DNA of 59,937 bases from a virus. The DNA lies in IMG/VR virus record IMGVR_UViG_3300035663_001321, positions 1 through 59,937 of that record. One strand, given 5' to 3'. The translations under genes were made by a program, and so were the position numbers. This document shows, piece by piece, positions 7,885 through 14,934 of this stretch (the first letter of the stretch is position 1; every line of letters begins with the position of its first letter). The notes under the pieces are model-generated. The model made no database searches and was not told the DNA's origin. It saw only the letters and a list, made by a program, of their open reading frames with translations.

Positions 7885-8532
7885 ATGAAAATTCAAGAGA
7901 TTATGTTACTTAATGAGGGTGTTAATGACCCTAACATTTTTAAGGCTGTGTTTATGGCAGGTGGCCCAGGCTCAGGCAAAAGCTTTGTTGCCCGTAAACT
8001 TGGCTTGCAAGCAGCAGGACTACGTACCATTAATAGTGATGATGCTTTTGAATTTCTTCTTAGAAAACATCAACTTGATCCCAAAATGCCACCTGCAGAA
8101 CAAGAAAAGCGTGACATTGTAAGACAACGTGCTAAACAAATGACCAAAGAACGTGAAAAGAACTATTTCCAAGGTCGTTTAGGTGTTATCATTGATGGTA
8201 CTGCTAAGGATGCTGAAAAAACTGCTAAGACAAAAGCAGGTTTAGAAGCACTTGGGTACCAAACCATGATGGTGTTTGTCAATACTAGCTTACCCGTTGC
8301 ATTAGAACGTAATCGCCAACGTGAACGCAGCGTACCTGATGAGGTTGCTAAACAAGCCCATGCTGAAGTACAAGTGGGTAAAGATGCACTACAACAAGTA
8401 TTTGGCTCAAATTTTGTAGTTGTTTTAAATGATATAGAGCCTGATTTCAAACCTGCTTACAAAAAAGTACAAAGCTTTTTAAGGCAACCACTTACTCCAA
8501 CCGCACAACGTTGGATCAACCAAAATAGCTAA
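7885..8532 (+). CDS. P-loop kinase (zeta-toxin/AAA_33-like)
   Basis: 215 aa. The Walker A motif is MAGGPGSGKS (about 25-34), followed by INSDDAFEFLL as expected after the substrate-binding strand, VIIDGTAKD, a lid region with RNRQRER, and a C-terminal helix. The layout fits zeta-toxin or polynucleotide-kinase-like phosphotransferases common in T4-like phages. The phosphorylated substrate is unknown. The N terminus MKIQEIMLLNE resembles the T4 capsid-targeting sequence with an L-x-E protease site, so the kinase may be packaged (inference). It is driven by a near-leaderless late promoter. Confidence 0.7.
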   Translation: MKIQEIMLLNEGVNDPNIFKAVFMAGGPGSGKSFVARKLGLQAAGLRTINSDDAFEFLLRKHQLDPKMPPAEQEKRDIVRQRAKQMTKEREKNYFQGRLGVIIDGTAKDAEKTAKTKAGLEALGYQTMMVFVNTSLPVALERNRQRERSVPDEVAKQAHAEVQVGKDALQQVFGSNFVVVLNDIEPDFKPAYKKVQSFLRQPLTPTAQRWINQNS

Positions 8533-8555
8533 TCTATCCAATTTGTTTGCAAAAT

Positions 8556-8563
8556 TATAAATA
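8556..8563 (+). promoter_or_regulatory. T4-type late promoter TATAAATA for ahpC
   Basis: An exact late octamer lies 61 bases before the chosen ahpC start. The leader contains AAAGGA at a proper distance from the ATG at 8625. Confidence 0.75.
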
Positions 8564-8624
8564 ATGTGTGAATATTATGTCTTGGACATATATTCATTTT
8601 TCACACACAGAAAGGAAAAAACAA

Positions 8625-9164
8625 ATGAAAACAGTAGGTGATAAACTCACACCATTCGCAATTACAGGGGTAAAACCCCACCAACCTGAAGATACATTCT
8701 TCACAATCACAGAAAAAAGTTTTGAAGGTAAATGGAAAATTATCGTTTACTATCCAAAATCATTTACTTTTGTTTGCCCGACAGAAATTGTCGGATATGA
8801 TAAGCTATATCATGATTTCGAAGATCGTGATGCAGTTCTACTTACAGGTTCTATTGATAATGAATTCTGTGCTTTAGCTTGGCAAAATAATCATTTAGAC
8901 CTTAAAAAAATCAAACATATCCAATTTGCTGATACACAAAGAGGTGACTTAAGTTTGGTTGAACAATTAGGAGTATTTTACAATACTGCTGGCGCTCCCT
9001 TAAGAGCAACATTTATTATTGATCCTGATAATGTTATTCAACATGTTACTGTTAATAATTTAAATGTCGGACGTTCACCTGAAGAAACTTTACGAATTTT
9101 AGACGGATGTCAAACTAATGAGCTTTGCGCTTGTAATCGTGCTGTAGGGGGAGAAACTTTATAA
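8625..9164 (+). CDS. ahpC: AhpC-type peroxiredoxin
   Basis: 179 aa from ATG 8625, chosen because AAAGGA precedes it and the family begins here; the frame is open back to 8568. AhpC reduces hydrogen peroxide and organic peroxides. The peroxidatic cysteine is in FTFVCPTEI (about 41-49) with the conserved Pro and Thr, and the catalytic Arg is in GAPLRATFIIDP. The C terminus ELCACNRAVGGETL resembles the actinobacterial-type AhpC (ELCACNW) that is reduced by AhpD. An AhpD homologue lies 1 kb downstream, separated by a homing endonuclease and two tiny genes. The reducing route AhpD to AhpC is inferred from that pairing. Confidence 0.92.
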   Translation: MKTVGDKLTPFAITGVKPHQPEDTFFTITEKSFEGKWKIIVYYPKSFTFVCPTEIVGYDKLYHDFEDRDAVLLTGSIDNEFCALAWQNNHLDLKKIKHIQFADTQRGDLSLVEQLGVFYNTAGAPLRATFIIDPDNVIQHVTVNNLNVGRSPEETLRILDGCQTNELCACNRAVGGETL

Positions 9165-9178
9165 ATCAGTAGGGCAGA

Positions 9179-9186
9179 CATAAATA
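9179..9186 (+). promoter_or_regulatory. late promoter CATAAATA
   Basis: The octamer lies 18 bases upstream of the endonuclease ATG at 9204, with AGAAGGAG between them. Confidence 0.65.
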
Positions 9187-9203
9187 CTCTAGAAGGAGTG
9201 TTT

Positions 9204-9956
9204 ATGTCACATCGTATACCTTACACCTATTATGTATTTCATAGACCAACAGGCTTAAAATATTATGGCTCGAAATATGGAAAAAATGCAAATCCTAACA
9301 CTTTTTGGAAACCTAATGGGTATTTTACATCATCTAAAAAAGTCAAAAAACTTATTATAGAATATGGCATCGATTCATTTGACGCAGAGGTTAGGAAAAT
9401 TTTTGATAGTCCTGATAAAGCTATAAATTATGAATACAAATTTTTAAAGAAAGTGAAAGCTTTATTAAAAGATGATTGGCTAAATGATAATTATGGAGGA
9501 GAAAAATTTAGAAATATTGGTCCTGCTAGTGAAAAAACTTTGCAAGCACAAAGAAATAAAAAACAATCACTTGAAAGTAATATTAAAAGATCTAAAGCTC
9601 TTAAAGGAAAAGAAGTATCAAATGAAACTAGAGAAAAAATGTCAGTGGTGCAAAAAAATCGTTCACCTGAAAAAGAAGAGGAAAGACGAGGTAAAATTAG
9701 AGCAAAAGCAATAGGTCGTGGGCACAGTGACGAGACGAAATCTAAACTATCAAAAATATTTACTGGTACAAAGTGGATCAACAATGGTACTAATCAAAAA
9801 ACAGTTAGGTTCGATGAATTAAACCAATATTTAGATTCAGGTTGGAAATTAGGAAGGATACTTACTATAGTGACATGTCCACATTGTGGAACTAGTGGTG
9901 TAAACTATAATTTAACAAGAAACCACTTTGATAAGTGTAAACAGAAAAAAATTTAA
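9204..9956 (+). CDS. GIY-YIG homing endonuclease, Seg-like
   Basis: 250 aa from ATG 9204 (GGAG five bases upstream; an in-frame GTG at 9198 is less likely). The N terminus YTYYVFHRPTGLKYYGSKYG is a variant GIY-YIG catalytic motif. Two NUMOD3-type DNA-binding repeats follow (GKEVSNETREKMS and GHSDETKSKLS), then a WINNG...SGWKLGR segment typical of T4 Seg-type enzymes, and a C-terminal zinc finger CPHCGTSG...NHFDKC. It sits as a free-standing mobile gene between ahpC and ahpD. It probably spreads by cutting related phages that lack it. Confidence 0.85.
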   Translation: MSHRIPYTYYVFHRPTGLKYYGSKYGKNANPNTFWKPNGYFTSSKKVKKLIIEYGIDSFDAEVRKIFDSPDKAINYEYKFLKKVKALLKDDWLNDNYGGEKFRNIGPASEKTLQAQRNKKQSLESNIKRSKALKGKEVSNETREKMSVVQKNRSPEKEEERRGKIRAKAIGRGHSDETKSKLSKIFTGTKWINNGTNQKTVRFDELNQYLDSGWKLGRILTIVTCPHCGTSGVNYNLTRNHFDKCKQKKI

Positions 9957-9966
9957 GGATTAGAAC

Positions 9967-10098
9967 ATGTTCAATTATGAATCTTTGTGGGATTTATATG
10001 AAATGAAATTTATCATAATTTTTCTATCAATAGTTGTAACCATTGTTCTTGCAACATGGTTATATGATAAGAAAAAGGATAAAGATAATCATGATTGA
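9967..10098 (+). CDS. small single-pass membrane protein
   Basis: 43 aa. One hydrophobic helix (FIIIFLSIVVTIVLATWLY, about 15-33) is followed by a basic tail KKKDKDNHD. It overlaps the next small gene by 8 bases. Function unknown. Confidence 0.5.
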   Translation: MFNYESLWDLYEMKFIIIFLSIVVTIVLATWLYDKKKDKDNHD

Positions 10099-10216
10099 AC
10101 TTATTTGGGCACTTGGTGCAATTATTTTAATTGATGTAGTATTAGGTGGTGAAAATGCGGCTGAACCATTGTTACAAGAATATATAGGAGAATTTAAAAA
10201 TGTCAGCATGGGTTAA
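10091..10216 (+). CDS. small protein resembling the first helix of TerC
   Basis: 41 aa. WALGAIILIDVVLGGENA looks like the first membrane segment and the LGGDNA motif of TerC/YjbE-type membrane proteins, but the rest of that family is absent. It may be a remnant of a captured terC-like gene or a genuine tiny membrane protein. It overlaps the start of ahpD by 17 bases and its AGGAG-like AATATAGGAGAA serves the ahpD start. Confidence 0.4.
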   Translation: MIELIWALGAIILIDVVLGGENAAEPLLQEYIGEFKNVSMG

Positions 10217-10715
10217 TGTATTAAAAGAAGGATTGCCTGATTACGCAAAAGATATACGTCTAAATTTAGATGCAGTAATTTTACGTTCAAGCTTAGATCC
10301 TATCGTAGCTGAAGGATGTGCGCTAGCTGCAGCAGTTGCAACAGGTAATGGTGGTATTGTGGGTAGAATTTATCCTTCAATAACTGATGAAGTAGAACGT
10401 GATGCAGCAATGGCAGCAGCAAGCCTTATGGCACAAAATAATGTATGGTATCCATATGTTGAAATGGCAGAAGATGAAAATTTAAAAGGTTTACCTGCTC
10501 AGTTACGAATGAATGCAATATTATCACACGGTGGTACTACTAAAGTACGATTTGAAGCGTATAGTTTGTGTGCTAGTATTGTTGGCAAGTGTCACTTTTG
10601 TGTAAAAGCACATTATGAAACACTTAAAAAAGAAGGCTACACTGTGGAACAATTACGTGATATTGGACGCATTGCAGCAGTGATTAACGCAGCATGTAAA
10701 ATATTAGTTGGGTAA
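10200..10715 (+). CDS. ahpD: AhpD alkylhydroperoxidase
   Basis: 171 aa, full length for AhpD (about 175). The active site CHFCVKAH (about 136-143) is the CxxCxxxH disulfide centre that passes electrons to AhpC. The N terminus LKEGLPDYAKDIRLNL and the segment MAQNNVWYPYVEM also match AhpD closely. It is preceded by TAGGAG. With the phage AhpC it makes a complete peroxide-reducing pair; the electron donor (lipoyl proteins in mycobacteria) would come from the host. Confidence 0.92.
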   Translation: MSAWVNVLKEGLPDYAKDIRLNLDAVILRSSLDPIVAEGCALAAAVATGNGGIVGRIYPSITDEVERDAAMAAASLMAQNNVWYPYVEMAEDENLKGLPAQLRMNAILSHGGTTKVRFEAYSLCASIVGKCHFCVKAHYETLKKEGYTVEQLRDIGRIAAVINAACKILVG

Positions 10716-10718
10716 TTA

Positions 10719-11897
10719 ATGAGAATAGCAATTATTGGCGCAGGTATTGCAGGAGTAGTACCTGCATATTTTTTGTCCAAAAATGGACACGATGTTACAA
10801 TTTTTGAGCAAGAACGTTACGCAGCAATGCGCACAAGTTATGCTAATGGTGGACAAGTTAGTGTAAGTAATAGCGAAGTATGGACAACATGGGCTAATGT
10901 ATTAAAAGGATTAAAATGGATGCTAAAAAAAGATGCACCATTGCTTATCCATCCATCATTAGATCTTGATAAGATAAAATGGATTACAAAATTCCTAGCT
11001 AATACTGCTAGTCGAGTATATAAACAAAATACTATTGAAACCATTAAGCTTGGTCTAGAAAGTAGATTGTTATATAAACAAATTATAAAAGATGAAAATT
11101 TAGAATTTGATCAAAGCAATTGTGGTATTCTACATATTTACAAAGATGCAAAATACCTAAATGCTGCTTTTGATGCGCAAGATATCTATGAACCACATGG
11201 GTGTGAGTGGAAAATGCTTGTCAACCATGATGATATTCTTGCAATCGAACCTAATCTTAAAGATATGGGTGGTTTAATTGGGGCAGCATGGACTGCTGAC
11301 GATTGGGTAGGAGATATTCATAAATTTTGTAAACATTTATTGGATGTTATACGTTTAAAATATAATGGATGTGTTTCATTCAATCATGGCATTATAGACC
11401 CTAGAGCATTAACAGAGAATTTTGACAAAGTAATAATTGCTGCAGGAGTTGAAAGTGTACAACTTGCAAAAGAATTTGGTGAAAATTTACCAATTTACCC
11501 TGTAAAAGGTTATAGCATTACCATTGATGCAGAAGATGTTAAATCATATAAAGCAATGCCGAAAGTCAGTTTGTTAGATGATCAAGCAAAAATTGTCAGT
11601 GCAACACTAGGTACAAAATTACGTGTGGCAGGTACTGCTGAATTGTGTGGTTATAATCGTGACATTACAAGAAGTAGAATTGAACCATTGTTAAATTGGG
11701 TAAATGAAAACTTCCCTAATGTGGACACAAGCTGTTATAGTAGTTGGGCATGTTTGCGACCAATGACTCCAAATATGATGCCAATCGTGCGTGAAAGTAA
11801 AGTTAAAAATATTTACTATCATACAGGACATGGACATTTAGGTTGGACCATTAGCCCCGCAACAGCATTAAATTTAGTGAAACAACTTGAAAATTGA
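10719..11897 (+). CDS. dadA: D-amino acid dehydrogenase (DadA-like flavoprotein)
   Basis: 392 aa, slightly shorter than bacterial DadA (about 420-430). FAD binding is shown by IAIIGAGIAGVVPAYFLSKN with FEQE at the end of strand two. Family motifs TSYANGGQVSVSNSEVW, KGLKWMLKKDAPLLIHP, IYPVKGYSITI and the C-terminal TGHGHLGWTISPATALNL are all present. DadA oxidises D-alanine and other D-amino acids to 2-oxo acids and ammonia at the inner membrane, passing electrons to the respiratory chain. It starts 3 bases after ahpD, so it is cotranscribed with it. Use of D-alanine released from peptidoglycan is inference. Confidence 0.88.
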   Translation: MRIAIIGAGIAGVVPAYFLSKNGHDVTIFEQERYAAMRTSYANGGQVSVSNSEVWTTWANVLKGLKWMLKKDAPLLIHPSLDLDKIKWITKFLANTASRVYKQNTIETIKLGLESRLLYKQIIKDENLEFDQSNCGILHIYKDAKYLNAAFDAQDIYEPHGCEWKMLVNHDDILAIEPNLKDMGGLIGAAWTADDWVGDIHKFCKHLLDVIRLKYNGCVSFNHGIIDPRALTENFDKVIIAAGVESVQLAKEFGENLPIYPVKGYSITIDAEDVKSYKAMPKVSLLDDQAKIVSATLGTKLRVAGTAELCGYNRDITRSRIEPLLNWVNENFPNVDTSCYSSWACLRPMTPNMMPIVRESKVKNIYYHTGHGHLGWTISPATALNLVKQLEN

Positions 11898-11903
11898 TAA
11901 ATA
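11896..11903 (+). promoter_or_regulatory. late promoter GATAAATA, 5 bases from start codon
   Basis: The octamer overlaps the dadA stop codon and ends five bases before the ATG at 11909. No Shine-Dalgarno is present. Confidence 0.7.
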
Positions 11904-11908
11904 TTAGT

Positions 11909-12160
11909 ATGAGCGAAGAACACGACAAAATTAAACACAGTCGTCGTAGACTTAAAGACGAAAATGCTGTCAATAAGCAAGTAAGAATCGCTAAAGAACA
12001 TGGTTTTAATGTTGAGGAACCACACAAATTTGCTAAACATCATGCAATGAATTGTGGTAATCCAAAATGTTTGTTATGCGCTAATCCTAGAAAGATTTTT
12101 AATGAAAAAACTATACAGGAACAGCGTCATGAACAGAAAAAACTATGGGAAGATGAGTAG
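11909..12160 (+). CDS. small basic cysteine-containing phage protein
   Basis: 83 aa from ATG 11909. It is highly charged (HSRRRLKDENAVNKQVRIAK) with a central HHAMNCGNPKCLLCANPRK segment that could bind a metal through three cysteines and histidines. Proteins with this CGNPKC..C.NPRK motif are familiar in T4-like cyanophages, function unknown. It probably has a leaderless late mRNA. The opposite-strand frame at 11819-12043 is a shadow. Confidence 0.6.
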   Translation: MSEEHDKIKHSRRRLKDENAVNKQVRIAKEHGFNVEEPHKFAKHHAMNCGNPKCLLCANPRKIFNEKTIQEQRHEQKKLWEDE

Positions 12161-12214
12161 TATTCGTAGTTATTACGTAAGAAATTTGTTTATTTGTGGT
12201 TAATTTAGATCATA

Positions 12215-12246
12215 AGTAAATATCTGGCACACATTTTTTAATGTGT
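12215..12246 (+). promoter_or_regulatory. porin leader: late-like AGTAAATA and hairpin
   Basis: AGTAAATA (12215-12222) may be a late promoter. It is followed by a perfect ACACAT / ATGTGT hairpin (12229-12246) and then TTTTT. The hairpin could act as an attenuator or stabilise the porin mRNA leader; AAGAGGAATC before the ATG supplies the ribosome site. Confidence 0.4.
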
Positions 12247-12270
12247 TTTTTAATTTAAGAGGAATCAAGT

Positions 12271-13290
12271 ATGAAAAAACTTTTAATTGCAGCATTAGTT
12301 GCAGGTGCGTCTACAGTAGCGGTTGCGCAAACATCCATTTATGGATTAGCAGATGCTTTCTATGGACAAACATCAGCAAAACAGTCAACAAATCAAGTTA
12401 GCGCAGGTGGTATGACTACTAGCTATATTGGTGTTCGTTCAAGCGAAAAAATTGGTGATGTTACTGCCACTGCAGTTCTTGAAACATTTTTACGTCCTGA
12501 CACAGCAGCACAAGGTCGTTTTAATGGTGACACATTTTATGCAAGAAACGCATACGTTGGATTAAGTTCAAAAGCAGGTGAAGTACAAGTTGGTCGTGTA
12601 ACCACACCAATGTTTATTTCCACTATTGCATTTAATGCTTTAGGTGATAGCTTTGTTTTTAGCCCAATGGTTACTGCAAGATATGGTGCAAGTAATTTTA
12701 ACTTGGGTGGTGGTGGTTCTGACACAGGTTGGAACAATTCTGTATTAGTTAAAACCAATGCAGGTCCATTAGCACTTACAGGTGTTTATAGCGCAGGTGT
12801 TCAGGATGATGCAACAGGCACTAAACAAGCAGGTAAGAGTGTTGGTGCAATGTACTTTGCAGGACCAATTGGTTTAACAGCAACATGGCAAGATGTTGAG
12901 CAAGGTGCAGGTAAGCCAAGCATGACTTCAACTATTGTTGGTGCATCATATGACTTAAAAGCAGCAAAATTGTTCGCACAGTATAATCGTGTACAACATA
13001 GTGACGCAGTAACTAAAGAAGATCAAGGTTATAGCGTTGGTGCTACTATGCCATTAAGCAAAGCCAATACCGTTATGGTAAGCTATGCTAAGCATGGGCA
13101 TACAATGATCAGCAACAAAACTTCAGAAACAGCATCATGGGCAATTGGTTTGTCACATGCACTAAGCAAGCGTACAGATTTGTATGCGGCAGTTCGTGAT
13201 ACAAGCTATACTAATGATGGAGTACATCGTACAAACGCAGCATGGGCAGACACTCGTGTAACAGGTGTTGGCGTACGTCATCGTTTCTAA
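12271..13290 (+). CDS. outer-membrane porin, Burkholderiales type
   Basis: 339 aa. A clean signal peptide MKKLLIAALVAGASTVAVAQ is followed by TSIYGLADAFYG, the typical first strand of Burkholderiales general porins (OmpC-like, Porin_4). Alternating amphipathic strands continue to a terminal VGVRHRF with the C-terminal Phe needed for outer-membrane assembly. The GRVTTPMF segment matches the region after the eyelet-loop strand. The gene is intact and forms its own unit with leader hairpin and terminator. The product should form trimeric channels in the host outer membrane. Possible roles are nutrient entry or masking/replacing a receptor; both are inference. Confidence 0.9.
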   Translation: MKKLLIAALVAGASTVAVAQTSIYGLADAFYGQTSAKQSTNQVSAGGMTTSYIGVRSSEKIGDVTATAVLETFLRPDTAAQGRFNGDTFYARNAYVGLSSKAGEVQVGRVTTPMFISTIAFNALGDSFVFSPMVTARYGASNFNLGGGGSDTGWNNSVLVKTNAGPLALTGVYSAGVQDDATGTKQAGKSVGAMYFAGPIGLTATWQDVEQGAGKPSMTSTIVGASYDLKAAKLFAQYNRVQHSDAVTKEDQGYSVGATMPLSKANTVMVSYAKHGHTMISNKTSETASWAIGLSHALSKRTDLYAAVRDTSYTNDGVHRTNAAWADTRVTGVGVRHRF

Positions 13291-13311
13291 ATTTTGCTAA
13301 ATTTAGGTGGT

Positions 13312-13339
13312 AAAAAAGGGGGCAATGCCCTCTTTTTTT
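13312..13339 (+). terminator. Rho-independent terminator after porin
   Basis: AAAAAAGGGGGCA pairs with TGCCCTCTTTTTTT (one G-T wobble) around a short loop, giving an A-tract/T-tract hairpin. Confidence 0.85.
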
Positions 13340-13351
13340 ATAAGTAGTGGT

Positions 13352-13609
13352 ATGCTTACTAGTGTGTATGAATGGACTGAAAAGCGTGAAGAACTATATC
13401 GCCATATTAAAAATTTAAATGGTTACTATGGTGATGCACATAAGTTATTGAAAAATATAGATAAATTGGTTCGTGAGCTTAATATTTTAAATGTTCAATA
13501 TCGTAATCGTGAAAAACCTTCAATTGCACAACAGGAAAAACTGTTGGAAATTAACAACGCAATTGATGTGTTGGAAAAATGGTTGCTCGTTGTAACCTTA
13601 ACCCAATAA
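13352..13609 (+). CDS. small helical protein, unknown
   Basis: 85 aa from ATG 13352; the frame is open upstream but that part crosses the terminator. It is charged and helical (EWTEKREELYRHIKNLNGYY, then KLLKNIDKLVRELNIL), consistent with a short coiled coil. The ribosome site is weak. Function unknown. Confidence 0.5.
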   Translation: MLTSVYEWTEKREELYRHIKNLNGYYGDAHKLLKNIDKLVRELNILNVQYRNREKPSIAQQEKLLEINNAIDVLEKWLLVVTLTQ

Positions 13610-13614
13610 AAGGC

Positions 13615-13643
13615 TTGACAACAATCTAAGATCTCGCTAATAT
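13615..13643 (+). promoter_or_regulatory. sigma70-type promoter for MoxR gene
   Basis: TTGACA (13615-13620), a 17-base spacer and TAATAT (13638-13643). TAAGGA lies before the ATG at 13693. Confidence 0.75.
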
Positions 13644-13692
13644 ACCCATATTGCAGAACGCAATTATCTAGACAACTTACTAAGGAATACAA

Positions 13693-14847
13693 ATGGGAAA
13701 AATTGATACTAGTTTTAGCTTAACAATCGATGAAGCAGAAAGTGCGCTTCATAGCCTTATTGATACCAAACTATCCATGTTCTTATGGGGTCCCCCAGGT
13801 ATCGGTAAAAGCGATCTTATCCGTTCTATCGCACGTAAAAATAAATGGGCAGTACGTGAAGTACGCTTGGGTCAAATCGATCCAACCGATATTAAAGGTA
13901 TACCCTTCTTTAACGCAGATAAAACATATTTTGCGTATAACGAAAACACTAAAGAATTTGAAGAAACCAAGGGTACTCTTGATTGGGCACCTCCTTCAGA
14001 ATTTCCTGATGCTAAATTTGCTGAGCAATATGAGCGTGTTCTTCTGTTCTTGGATGAAATGAACGTTGCTGCGCCTACTGTTCAAGCTGCTGCTTATCAG
14101 TTAGTTCTTGATCGTCGTGTTGGTAAGTACCGTGTACCTGACAATGTTATTATCGTTGCAGCAGGTAATCGTGATAGTGACAAAGGTGTTACTTATCGTA
14201 TGCCTTCACCCTTGTCTAACCGTTTTGTTCATATGGATGTGCGCCCTGACTTTAATGTGTGGCAAACATGGGCAGTACAAAATAATGTGCATAAAGATGT
14301 AGTTGGTTACTTGTCATTCGCTAAAAATGACATGTACGATTTCGATGGTCGTAACAGTGGTCATGCGTTTGCCACTCCTCGTAGTTGGTGCGCAGTGAGC
14401 AAAATTCTGCAAGAATGCGATAAAGTTCCTACAGATTTGCTTACTAAGATTGTTGCGGGTACTGTTGGTGAAGGTCTTGCTGTAAAGTTTATGGCACACC
14501 GTAAGCTTGTTGACAAAATGCCTGATCCTATGGATATTCTTGAGGGTAAAGTTAGCGAACTTCAAGTTAAAGAAGTTAGTGCCATGTACTCACTCACTGT
14601 TAGTATGTGCTACGAATTGAAAGACTTGAGTGACAACAACAAAGTACCTGAGAAAAAGTTTCACGAAATGTGCGACAATTTCTTTAAATTTATGATGGAT
14701 AATTTTGAAACTGAGTTGGTTATTATGGGTGCAAGGATTGCACTGAAAACTTACAAGTTGAACATGGACCCAACCAAACTTAAGACTTTGACTGACTTCC
14801 ATAAAAAATATGGTAAGTACATCAAGGAAGCAGTAACACCAAAGTAA
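13693..14847 (+). CDS. MoxR-type AAA+ ATPase
   Basis: 384 aa. Walker A is WGPPGIGKSDLIRS (about 32-45), Walker B LLFLDEMN (about 117-124), sensor one IIVAAGNRDSDKG, and an arginine-finger region PSPLSNRFVHMDV. This matches MoxR AAA+ proteins, which work with VWA-domain partners as chaperones or metal-insertion and maturation machines. The partner gene follows directly at 14935. Its strong separate promoter suggests early or middle expression. Confidence 0.88.
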   Translation: MGKIDTSFSLTIDEAESALHSLIDTKLSMFLWGPPGIGKSDLIRSIARKNKWAVREVRLGQIDPTDIKGIPFFNADKTYFAYNENTKEFEETKGTLDWAPPSEFPDAKFAEQYERVLLFLDEMNVAAPTVQAAAYQLVLDRRVGKYRVPDNVIIVAAGNRDSDKGVTYRMPSPLSNRFVHMDVRPDFNVWQTWAVQNNVHKDVVGYLSFAKNDMYDFDGRNSGHAFATPRSWCAVSKILQECDKVPTDLLTKIVAGTVGEGLAVKFMAHRKLVDKMPDPMDILEGKVSELQVKEVSAMYSLTVSMCYELKDLSDNNKVPEKKFHEMCDNFFKFMMDNFETELVIMGARIALKTYKLNMDPTKLKTLTDFHKKYGKYIKEAVTPK

Positions 14848-14855
14848 GTTGCTAG

Positions 14856-14885
14856 ATCAAGGGGGCTGAGATGCCCCCACTTGAT
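14856..14885 (+). terminator. hairpin after MoxR gene
   Basis: ATCAAGGGGGC pairs with GCCCCC-AC-TTGAT (two-base bulge). The T-run after it is weak. Its 3' arm contains the -35 element of the next promoter, so termination and initiation overlap here. Confidence 0.6.
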
Positions 14886-14909
14886 TTAAAATAGTAACCG
14901 TGTTATCAT
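14881..14909 (+). promoter_or_regulatory. sigma70-type promoter for VWA gene
   Basis: TTGATT (14881-14886), 17-base spacer, TATCAT (14904-14909). This supports the VWA start at 14935 and not the upstream in-frame ATG at 14908, which would lie before the transcript start. Confidence 0.65.
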
Positions 14910-14934
14910 GTTGCTATTACCTAAAGGAACATTT

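Noticed and set aside
8568-8624. Extended N terminus of AhpC from GTG 8568
   Set aside because: AhpC family start and AAAGGA both point to ATG 8625; the extra 19 residues have no family counterpart.
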